Source of the DNA: an uncultured Alphaproteobacteria bacterium
Lineage (GTDB): Bacteria; Pseudomonadota; Alphaproteobacteria; UBA2136; UBA6156
Reading direction: 5' to 3'
Assembly: GCA_937928525.1 (NCBI GenBank)
Contig: CALFWJ010000089.1
Coordinates: 1-5,087 of the forward strand
Length of the DNA: 5,087 nucleotides
Numbering within the stretch: position 1 is the stretch's first letter; each line of letters opens with the position of its first letter. The translations under genes were made by a program, and so were the position numbers. Of the stretch, positions 1 to 5,087 are shown piece after piece. The notes under the pieces are model-generated. The model did not search any database, had not been told where the DNA came from, and saw nothing but the letters and a program-made list of their open reading frames with translations.

Positions 1-1113
1 TGTGAAAAATTTACGTAAAGATGATGCTGGTTGGCCTTTTTCTTGTAAATATGCGGCAACTTGCAAGGCAGCCAATATACCGTCACCCGTGTTGGCAAAA
101 TCACGGAAAATAAGGTGGCCTGAAGGTTCACCGCCCAACATATAACCATTTTCGCGCATTTCACGCTCTACGTTGTGGTCACCTACCGCGGTACGGATAA
201 GTTTTATACCGTTATCTGACAAGAATTTATCTAGCCCCATGTTGGCCATAATGGTACTCACAACTGTGTTATGAGCCAAAGTACCCTTTGCTTTCATGTC
301 TAAAGCAATGGCTGCCAAGATGTGGTCGCCGTCAATAACGTGACCATTTTCATCGCACATAATTAGTCTATCTGCATCGCCATCGAGGGCTATACCCATG
401 CTGGCACCATGCGATTGAACCGCACGACACATGGCTTCTGGCGCTGTAGCACCCACATTACGGTTAATGTTGTAACCGTCTGGATCAACGCCCATGCGAA
501 TAACTTGCGCGCCGAGTTCCCAAAAGATTTTAGGTGCAATTTTATAGGCTGCGCCGTTTGCGCAGTCGACCACGATGCGTTTGTCACGCAGGTAAAAGTC
601 TTTTGGGACGGAAGTTTTGCAAGATTCCATGTAGCGGCCAACCGCATCTTCGATCCGGACAGCTTTACCAATTTTATCGGAGGAAGCTAATTTAATATCT
701 TGAGGATTATCGATAAGTGTTTCAATTTCATCAACTTTTTTCTGGCAGAGTTTAACGCCCTCTGAGGTAAATATTTTAATGCCATTATCGGCAAAGGGGT
801 TATGCGAGGCTGTAATCATAACGCCTACATCTGCCCGCAAACTGTTGGTGAGCATGGCAACAGCCGGAGTTGGGAGTGGGCCAACAAGAAGGCAGTAAAA
901 ACCTGCGCTGGTAAAGCCTGCCTCGAGCGCTGACTCGATCATGTAGCCGCTTAGGCGCGTGTCTTTCCCGATGACAACGGTGGGGCGGTTATGTGGGCTT
1001 TTTTGGCCCATGACTTGGGCTGTAGCCTGTGCAATGCGCATAATAAGGTCGGGGGTGAGGACGCTGCCGTTGGCCTCGCCCCGTATGCCGTCGGTGCCGA
1101 AATATTTAGGCAT
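1..1113 (-). CDS. glmM: Phosphoglucosamine mutase GlmM (C-terminus cut by window edge)
   Basis: GlmM interconverts glucosamine-6-phosphate and glucosamine-1-phosphate in the cytoplasm, the step feeding UDP-GlcNAc for peptidoglycan and lipopolysaccharide. The minus strand reads open for 371 codons from the ATG at 1113 to base 1; the family is usually about 445-450 residues, so the last phosphate-binding domain lies outside. Visible landmarks are the N-terminal YFGTDGIRG, GKDTRLSG (49-56), the phosphoserine loop TASHNP (101-106, Ser103 catalytic), the metal loop DGDADR (244-249) and the sugar-binding loop GEPSGH (328-333). The start is supported by AAGGAAG at 1123-1129, 9 bases upstream. It follows ftsH by 48 bases on the same strand, so it is probably cotranscribed. 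Two spots differ from the usual family text: GDHNV at 311-315, where most members have GDRYV, and Pro330, where E. coli has Asn. Identification is firm; the substrate could in principle be another hexosamine or hexose phosphate, but the N-terminus is typical of GlmM. Confidence 0.95.
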   Translation of the reverse strand, partial: MPKYFGTDGIRGEANGSVLTPDLIMRIAQATAQVMGQKSPHNRPTVVIGKDTRLSGYMIESALEAGFTSAGFYCLLVGPLPTPAVAMLTNSLRADVGVMITASHNPFADNGIKIFTSEGVKLCQKKVDEIETLIDNPQDIKLASSDKIGKAVRIEDAVGRYMESCKTSVPKDFYLRDKRIVVDCANGAAYKIAPKIFWELGAQVIRMGVDPDGYNINRNVGATAPEAMCRAVQSHGASMGIALDGDADRLIMCDENGHVIDGDHILAAIALDMKAKGTLAHNTVVSTIMANMGLDKFLSDNGIKLIRTAVGDHNVEREMRENGYMLGGEPSGHLIFRDFANTGDGILAALQVAAYLQEKGQPASSLRKFFT

Positions 1114-1161
1114 TACTGTTAACTTCCTTGGTTAATTTTGGTCAATTTGAGTCAAAATGCG

Positions 1162-3087
1162 TTATTTTTTAGGTTTTTTGCTCGATTTTTTGACCGTTTT
1201 TGGCTTAGTCTTGCTCAATTCTGCACTTTTTGGGTCAGTTTTGCTCAATTTTGAAGGTTTATCATTTTTAGTCCGCGCCACTTTTGCGGTACTTGAGGGG
1301 CGGATTTTTTTGCCTGCGAATAAATCTTCGATTTGCTGAATATCGAGCGTTTCGTGCTCGAGGAGTGATTTGGTCATGAGAATCATTTTGTCTTTATGTT
1401 TCTCGAGGATTTTTTGGCAGCGCTTATAGTTAACATCAATGATTTTAGCAACTTCTTTGTCAACTGCTTCCGCCATGCTGTTTGATAGCTCTTTACGGTC
1501 GGAATAGTCGATGGTGCCCAGTGGGCTCATACCCCAATTGCAGACCATACGGCGGGCGATAGCTGTTGCCCGCTCGATATCGTTGCTGGCGCCAGCTGAT
1601 TGCCGGCCTTTGAACATCATCTCTTCGGCGATACGGCCACCCATAAAAATGGCAATGTCGTTGCGGGCTTGGTCGTCGTAGTAGTTATATTTATCTTCGG
1701 TGGGGAGGCTCATAGTCACGCCCAGCGCCCTGCCCCGTGGGATAATGGTGACTTTATGGAGAGGGTCTTTAGGGCCATCGATGAACATGGTGCAAATGGC
1801 GTGGCCTGCTTCGTGGTAGGCCGTATTTTCTTTTTCTGCCGCGGACATAACCGTTGATTTGCGCTCGGCGCCCATCATAACTTTATCTTTTGCTTGCTCA
1901 AAATCGTGCATATCGACCAGACGTTTGTTACCGCGGGCGGCCATAAGGGCTGCTTCGTTAACGAGGTTGGCTAAATCTGCGCCTGAAAAGCCTGGAGTAC
2001 CGCGGGCAATAACTTGTGCATCGACGTCGGCGCCGAGCGGTACTTTTTCCATGTGAACTTTAAGGATGTACTCGCGGCCTTTAATATCGGGCAGCGGTAC
2101 GGTGACTTGCCGGTCGAAACGACCAGGGCGCAGCAGCGCGGGGTCGAGAACATCGGGGCGGTTGGTTGCAGCAATGAGGATAACGCCTTCGGTGGCGCTA
2201 AAGCCGTCCATTTCGACCAGCATTGCATTAAGAGTTTGCTCACGCTCATCGTTACCGCCGCCAATACCAGCACCGCGGTGACGGCCGACAGCATCGATTT
2301 CATCGATGAAGATAATGCAGGGTGAATTCTTTTTACCTTGCTCGAACAAGTCACGGACGCGGGCAGCGCCGACACCAACAAACATCTCGACAAAGTCTGA
2401 ACCGCTGAGGCTAAAGAACGGCACTTCCGCTTCGCCTGCAACGGCTTTAGCGAGGAGTGTTTTACCTGTTCCTGGCGGGCCAACGAGGAGCACACCCTTG
2501 GGGATTTTACCGCCGAGGCGCTGGTATTTTTCTGGTGCTTTAAGAAAATCAACGACTTCTGCCAGCTCTTCTTTAGCTTCATCTACGCCTGCAACATCAG
2601 TGAATTTAACTTTAACTTCGTCTTCGGTGAGCATTTTGGCGCGTGATTTACCGAAAGAGAACGGATTAGCTCCACCGCCGCCTTTCCCGCCACCTTGCAT
2701 TTGGCGCATGAAGTATATCCAGATACCAATAAAAATAATCCAGGGGAGATAACTGAGGATGTAGGTGAGTGCTGTATTGCTCTCTGGTGCCACAACTTTA
2801 ATGTCGACGCCTTTGGTGCGGAGCGTTGAGATAAGGTCGGGGTCGTTAGGAGCGCGAGTTTTAATGCTTGCGGCCTCTACTCCCTCGCCTGTTTTACCTT
2901 TAAGGGTATTGCCTTGAACTTCAACTTGTGTGAATTGGCCATTGTCGACCAGAGTTAAAAATTGGCTGTAGGTTACTTCTTGCGCGCGATTATTTGCACC
3001 ACCCTGCCCCATAATACTGAGAAGAAGAAGGCCACCAACGAGGATGATTGCCCAGATAGCTGCGTTTTTACCAAAGTCGTTTTTCAT
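1162..3087 (-). CDS. ftsH: ATP-dependent zinc metalloprotease FtsH
   Basis: FtsH is a hexameric inner-membrane AAA+ protease that extracts and degrades misassembled membrane proteins and some soluble regulators. The 641-residue protein is complete. It has a membrane segment at about 10-28, a periplasmic domain to about 105, a second membrane segment at about 108-127, and a Gly-rich linker. The AAA module follows: Walker A GPPGTGKT (203-210), pore loop MFVGVG (235-240), Walker B IIFIDEID (258-265), and a second region of homology ending in the arginine fingers around RPGRFDR (320-326). The protease site is HEAGH (425-429), with the third zinc ligand probably Asp503 in SNDIERA. Residues 591-641 form a very basic tail (17 Lys, 2 Arg, 3 acidic) with a repeated LSKTxPK motif, unlike the tail of E. 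coli FtsH. No Shine-Dalgarno sequence precedes the ATG at 3087. A nine-codon ORF (ATG at 3113) overlaps it as ATGA. glmM lies downstream. Confidence 0.98.
   Translation of the reverse strand: MKNDFGKNAAIWAIILVGGLLLLSIMGQGGANNRAQEVTYSQFLTLVDNGQFTQVEVQGNTLKGKTGEGVEAASIKTRAPNDPDLISTLRTKGVDIKVVAPESNTALTYILSYLPWIIFIGIWIYFMRQMQGGGKGGGGANPFSFGKSRAKMLTEDEVKVKFTDVAGVDEAKEELAEVVDFLKAPEKYQRLGGKIPKGVLLVGPPGTGKTLLAKAVAGEAEVPFFSLSGSDFVEMFVGVGAARVRDLFEQGKKNSPCIIFIDEIDAVGRHRGAGIGGGNDEREQTLNAMLVEMDGFSATEGVILIAATNRPDVLDPALLRPGRFDRQVTVPLPDIKGREYILKVHMEKVPLGADVDAQVIARGTPGFSGADLANLVNEAALMAARGNKRLVDMHDFEQAKDKVMMGAERKSTVMSAAEKENTAYHEAGHAICTMFIDGPKDPLHKVTIIPRGRALGVTMSLPTEDKYNYYDDQARNDIAIFMGGRIAEEMMFKGRQSAGASNDIERATAIARRMVCNWGMSPLGTIDYSDRKELSNSMAEAVDKEVAKIIDVNYKRCQKILEKHKDKMILMTKSLLEHETLDIQQIEDLFAGKKIRPSSTAKVARTKNDKPSKLSKTDPKSAELSKTKPKTVKKSSKKPKK
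1201..1260 (-). repeat. 30-bp imperfect tandem repeat in the ftsH tail
   Basis: Bases 1201-1230 and 1231-1260 match at 23 of 30 positions and share the exact 10-mer TTGCTCAATT (plus strand, 1211-1220 and 1241-1250). Because the period is ten codons, the repeat stays in frame and produces LSKTDPK (614-620) and LSKTKPK (624-630). A degenerate third copy, SSKKPKK (635-641), ends the protein at an 11-codon offset. This looks like a small coding minisatellite that lengthened the basic tail. Confidence 0.7.
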
Positions 3088-3125
3088 GCGGGGATGTACT
3101 GTGTTTTGTTCATAATGATGTGCGG

Positions 3126-3154
3126 ATTTTAGGGGTTTTTAGGCGGAAGTGCAA
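3126..3154 (-). promoter_or_regulatory. Candidate promoter of ftsH(-glmM)
   Basis: On the minus strand, TTGCAC (3154-3149) is followed after exactly 17 bases by TAAAAT (3131-3126), a good sigma-70 type match. Transcription would begin near 3119, giving a leader of about 32 bases before the ftsH ATG. The block CCCC lies 13 bases after TTGCAC and directly precedes TAAAAT, which partly resembles a heat-shock -10 element (CCCCATnT in E. coli), so an overlapping stress promoter is possible. It is predicted by inspection only. Confidence 0.5.
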
Positions 3155-3196
3155 TGCTATTTTGGGTGTTTTTGCTGCTATTTTGGGTTTGAGTGG

Positions 3197-3225
3197 TTGA
3201 CTTTTGGGCGGTGGGTACCTATGTT
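3197..3225 (+). promoter_or_regulatory. Candidate promoter of the small two-gene operon
   Basis: TTGACT (3197-3202) and TATGTT (3220-3225) are separated by 17 bases, a good sigma-70 type arrangement. The predicted start is the A at 3232, leaving a leader of about 36 bases before the ATG at 3268. It points away from the ftsH promoter, so the two transcripts diverge without overlapping. It is predicted by inspection only. Confidence 0.6.
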
Positions 3226-3240
3226 TTATATACAAAATAT
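3221..3240. promoter_or_regulatory. Operator-like imperfect palindrome at the predicted start site
   Basis: The two halves ATGTTTTATA and TACAAAATAT are inverted repeats of each other at 8 of 10 positions. The centre, between 3230 and 3231, falls next to the predicted transcription start at 3232 and overlaps the -10 element. A dimeric repressor bound here would block the small operon. The AT-rich composition means chance symmetry cannot be excluded. Confidence 0.35.
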
Positions 3241-3267
3241 AGAAACACTTTATAACGGAGTTTATTT

Positions 3268-3534
3268 ATGCCGAAAGATTGGCTGAAACAACTGCAAGAA
3301 ATTCTCGCTTCGCATATGCAACATGGTGATTTTGGTGAACGTGCTATTCTTGCCCATGAAGGGCAAACACGTGAACTGGAGCTTGCTGGACAAAATATGT
3401 TAGATGCGCGTGAACAAGCTGAGAGTCGCGCTTATGACCCTTCAGCTTTATCTAATACCTTTAATGGTGATGAGTATGAATATGACTGGCGCTCACCTGA
3501 GAGACGAGAGCCTGAACGTGAAATGTGCCGTTAA
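3268..3534 (+). CDS. Hypothetical 88-residue acidic protein
   Basis: I do not recognise this protein. The ATG at 3268 has GGAG (3257-3260) 7 bases upstream and a good candidate promoter at 3197-3225, so it is probably a real, expressed gene. It has no signal peptide or membrane segment and should be cytoplasmic. It is acidic (19 Asp/Glu against 11 Lys/Arg). Residues 1-55 are rich in Leu, Gln, Glu and Ala and likely helical. Residues 56-88 look disordered and charged, with clustered Glu/Arg (around SPERREPERE, 76-85) and a single Cys two residues from the end. Antisense coding is unlikely, since neither strand here has a competing ORF. It is followed 17 bases later by a second small gene. Function is unknown; a regulator or stress-related small protein would be a guess. 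Confidence 0.75.
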   Translation: MPKDWLKQLQEILASHMQHGDFGERAILAHEGQTRELELAGQNMLDAREQAESRAYDPSALSNTFNGDEYEYDWRSPERREPEREMCR

Positions 3535-3540
3535 CAGAAA

Positions 3541-3545
3541 AGGAG
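3541..3545 (+). promoter_or_regulatory. Ribosome binding site that fixes the start at 3552
   Basis: AGGAG lies 6 bases before the ATG at 3552. An earlier in-frame ATG at 3525 would overlap the end of the previous gene by 10 bases and would add nine residues encoded across this purine-rich site. The strong site argues for the later ATG. Confidence 0.75.
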
Positions 3546-3551
3546 AATTTT

Positions 3552-3734
3552 ATGTCTTGGGGTGATGATATTCGCGATAATTTATCTGGTAATAAAAAGC
3601 CTGCTGGTAAGCCTCTTTTTGGCTATGGCCAACAAGTTGGTGCTGATAAACTTGGCATTCAAGCGCCTGACCGCTTTAGTGGCAATGCCGGCGCTCATAC
3701 TGAAACCGATTGGCTTAACCGGCCAGTTGAATAA
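3552..3734 (+). CDS. Hypothetical 60-residue Gly-rich protein
   Basis: I do not recognise this protein. From the ATG at 3552, chosen for its close AGGAG, it is 60 residues long; using the upstream in-frame ATG at 3525 would make 69. It is soluble and near neutral, with nine glycines spread through the chain and three aromatic-containing patches: MSWGDD at the start, PLFGYG (21-26), and TDWLNRP close to the end (53-58). The low hydrophobicity and many Gly, Asn, Asp and Pro suggest an extended or disordered peptide that may fold on a partner. It forms a two-gene operon with the 88-residue gene 17 bases upstream and ends just before a strong terminator, so the pair is transcribed as one unit. 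Function is unknown. Confidence 0.75.
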   Translation: MSWGDDIRDNLSGNKKPAGKPLFGYGQQVGADKLGIQAPDRFSGNAGAHTETDWLNRPVE

Positions 3735-3742
3735 ATAATATG

Positions 3743-3777
3743 AAAAAGCCCGCTACTTTATGTAGTGGGCTTTTTTT
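3743..3777. terminator. Bidirectional intrinsic terminator
   Basis: GCCCGCTAC (3748-3756) pairs with GTAGTGGGC (3762-3770) around the five-base loop TTTAT, with one G-T wobble. It is flanked by AAAAA (3743-3747) and seven T (3771-3777), which extend the stem and supply a U-tract on either strand. It sits 8 bases after the small operon (plus) and 5 bases beyond the stop of the phosphatase gene (minus), exactly where two converging transcripts need to stop. Confidence 0.9.
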
Positions 3778-3782
3778 GTTTT

Positions 3783-4526
3783 TTAGGCTTGTAGGAAGCG
3801 GGTTGTGTCATCCTCTAGGGCTACGGCTGTAAGTTTGCCGCCAAGTTTATAAGCGCCTGTATCGATGCAGATGCGGTCGGGAGTGACCAATGGTTCTTGT
3901 TTTGGCCGATGACCGTAGACGATGCGGTAAGGTAGTTCGTGGGAAACCTCTGGTGTGAAGGGTGACACGTCGTCATCTTCGCGAATAAAGAGCATATCCC
4001 AGTTGTTTTGTTTGGCGAGGGGTATGCCTTTTTTAACGCCAGCGTGAACGAAGGCGTAATCTTCTTCGGTGTGATAGATGGGCAAGTTTTGTAGGAATAT
4101 AAGGTGGTGTTCTGGCATTTTGTACAGCAGCATATCACGCATCTTTGTGGCGCTGGCACTGTGAGCAACAGGAATACCATAACTTTGCAGCATGGTTTCG
4201 CCGCCCCATGTGCTGACCCATTCTTTGAGTTTTTCTGGGTTTTTGATGAAGGTGAGGCAGCCAAACTCGTGATTACCAAGAATATTAACGATGCGCCAGT
4301 TTTGCCAATTGGGTTGGGTGTTGAGTGTACTAAGAATTTCTAGCACTTGTTTGCTTTGACGGCCTCTGTCGATATAGTCGCCCATGTGAATGAGGATTTT
4401 TTGGCCGTTGAAGTTGGCGGCATCGGTTTGGATTTGGGCGTGAAGGTTGCTGAGTTTTTCTGCCATGCCGTGAATGTCGCCGATGGCGTAGATGCGGGTG
4501 TTTTTTGGTGTTTTAGCTATTAGCAT
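3783..4526 (-). CDS. PPP-family metallophosphatase (putative Ser/Thr protein phosphatase)
   Basis: The 247-residue protein carries the complete bacterial PPP metal-site set: GDIHG (16-20), GDYIDRG (49-55), GNHE (84-87), HAG (161-163) and GHRP (205-208). Together these supply the Asp, His and Asn ligands of a two-metal centre. Such enzymes remove phosphate from Ser/Thr (sometimes Tyr) residues; close relatives hydrolyse diadenosine tetraphosphate (ApaH), and sequence alone does not settle which. It has no signal peptide or membrane segment, so it should be cytoplasmic. The ATG at 4526 is supported by GGAG 8 bases upstream. The gene begins 33 bases after a sugar-phosphate transferase on the same strand, with no terminator in the gap, suggesting an operon and possibly a role in controlling polysaccharide synthesis (inference). 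It ends at the shared terminator. Confidence 0.88.
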   Translation of the reverse strand: MLIAKTPKNTRIYAIGDIHGMAEKLSNLHAQIQTDAANFNGQKILIHMGDYIDRGRQSKQVLEILSTLNTQPNWQNWRIVNILGNHEFGCLTFIKNPEKLKEWVSTWGGETMLQSYGIPVAHSASATKMRDMLLYKMPEHHLIFLQNLPIYHTEEDYAFVHAGVKKGIPLAKQNNWDMLFIREDDDVSPFTPEVSHELPYRIVYGHRPKQEPLVTPDRICIDTGAYKLGGKLTAVALEDDTTRFLQA

Positions 4527-4559
4527 GTGACTGCTCCGAAACGTTGAATAAATTATGCT

Positions 4560-5087
4560 CTAGTATGCGTTTTTCCCGAGAAATGTAAAGGGCGTTGCGA
4601 GGAGAATTTTAAAATCGAGGGCGAGTGACCAGTTTTCGATGTAGTGAAGATCGTAGGCTATGCGGTTTTCCATTTTGTCGAGGGTGTCGGTTTCGCCGCG
4701 CAGGCCATTCACTTGTGCCCAGCCGCTGATGCCCGGCTTCATGCGGTGGCGAGCGGCGTAGCTGTTGATGAGGTTGGCGTATTCGTTATCGTGGCTGATG
4801 GCATGTGGGCGTGGGCCGATAAGAGACATATCGCCTTTGAGGACATTAAAGAATTGCGGGAGTTCATCAAGGTTACTTTTGCGGATGAATTTGCCGATGG
4901 GGGTGATGCGGGGGTCGTTTTTTTGCGCTTGTTTTATTTTTTGCGTACCGTCGTCTAAGGTTTTCATGCTGCGGAATTTAATGACGTTGATGCGGTCACC
5001 ACCAAAGCCACCGCGCTGTTGTACGAAAAAGGCTGGGCCTTTGCTGGTAAGTTTAATAATAAGTGCTAGGGTTATAAATATGGGGCT
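4560..5087 (-). CDS. Undecaprenyl-phosphate sugar-phosphate transferase, C-terminal part (5' end outside window)
   Basis: This is a bacterial sugar transferase of the WcaJ/ExoY type, a membrane-bound enzyme that moves a sugar-1-phosphate from a UDP-sugar to undecaprenyl phosphate to start an exopolysaccharide, capsule or O-antigen unit. The frame is open from the right edge, giving 175 residues to the TAG at 4560-4562. An internal Met at 4967 sits inside the conserved KFRSM motif and is not the start. In visible numbering, QQRGGFGG (23-30) and KFRSM (37-41) are followed by NDPRIT (57-62), the catalytic Asp-Glu in LDELPQ (73-78), GPRPHA (91-96), KPGISGWAQVNG (117-128) and the usual C-terminal NAY. 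The typical WcaJ length is about 460 residues, so an N-terminal multi-span domain may lie outside; a short ExoY-like form cannot be excluded. The sugar (glucose or galactose) is not determinable. The phosphatase gene follows after 33 bases. Confidence 0.92.
   Translation of the reverse strand, partial: SPIFITLALIIKLTSKGPAFFVQQRGGFGGDRINVIKFRSMKTLDDGTQKIKQAQKNDPRITPIGKFIRKSNLDELPQFFNVLKGDMSLIGPRPHAISHDNEYANLINSYAARHRMKPGISGWAQVNGLRGETDTLDKMENRIAYDLHYIENWSLALDFKILLATPFTFLGKNAY

Noticed and set aside
390..671. 93-codon minus-strand ORF, with another 93-codon ORF on the opposite strand (409-690)
   Set aside because: Both are out-of-frame shadows of glmM, whose own frame is open across the whole stretch with all family motifs.
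1119..1135. TTAA-N-TTAA pair upstream of glmM resembling a CtrA site
   Set aside because: The spacing is 9 bases, whereas the CtrA consensus needs 7.
1136..1157. Inverted repeat TTTTG...CAAAA between ftsH and glmM as a terminator
   Set aside because: Only five A/T-rich pairs plus wobbles with a long loop and no U-tract; too weak to separate the two genes.
1157..1339. 60-codon plus-strand ORF coding a hydrophobic, Phe/Leu-rich peptide that looks like a small membrane protein
   Set aside because: It is the antisense of the Lys-rich FtsH tail: AAA codons read as TTT (Phe) on the other strand, so the hydrophobicity is an artefact. No ribosome binding site is present.
1971..2582. 203-codon minus-strand ORF
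   Set aside because: It lies wholly inside ftsH in a different frame and has no recognisable domain, while the ftsH frame has continuous AAA+ motifs here.
3525..3551. Upstream ATG at 3525 as the start of the second small gene
   Set aside because: It lacks a ribosome binding site of its own and would run through the strong AGGAG at 3541-3545, which points to the ATG at 3552.
4644..4958. 104-codon plus-strand ORF
   Set aside because: It is antisense to the sugar transferase, which has strong family motifs throughout, and it has no supporting ribosome site.

Overview
The window reads as a moderate-GC stretch of a proteobacterial chromosome, most likely from an alphaproteobacterium. The reasons are the style of the FtsH and GlmM sequences and the ftsH-glmM pairing, in which glmM directly follows ftsH with no folP between them. 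Genus-level placement is not possible from the sequence alone. There are no RNA genes, insertion sequences, CRISPR arrays or phage structural genes, and no gene-free stretch over 300 bases.

Layout: (1) Bases 1-1113, minus strand: most of glmM (phosphoglucosamine mutase), with its C-terminal end cut off by the window edge. (2) 1162-3087, minus strand: a complete ftsH (membrane AAA+ zinc protease) with a lysine-rich repeated C-terminal tail, 48 bases upstream of glmM and probably cotranscribed with it. (3) 3088-3267: a 180-base divergent intergenic region holding back-to-back candidate promoters and an operator-like palindrome. (4) 3268-3734, plus strand: two small unrecognised genes (88 and 60 codons), each with a good ribosome binding site, forming a mini-operon. 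(5) 3743-3777: a strong hairpin terminator with A- and T-tracts on both sides, able to serve both converging transcripts. (6) 3783-4526, minus strand: a PPP-family metallophosphatase with all five metal/phosphate motifs. (7) 4560-5087, minus strand: the C-terminal 175 codons of a polyprenyl-phosphate sugar-phosphate transferase (WcaJ/ExoY type), running off the right edge. It lies 33 bases upstream of the phosphatase and is probably in the same operon.

How they fit together: most recognisable genes serve the cell envelope. GlmM makes glucosamine-1-phosphate for UDP-GlcNAc, the precursor of peptidoglycan and lipopolysaccharide. FtsH is the inner-membrane quality-control protease, which in E. 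coli also sets lipopolysaccharide synthesis through LpxC. The sugar transferase would prime exopolysaccharide or O-antigen synthesis on undecaprenyl phosphate, and the phosphatase beside it may regulate that pathway (inference). The two small plus-strand genes are the least explained part and the best candidate for something undescribed. I did not find convincing evidence of a novel multi-gene system.
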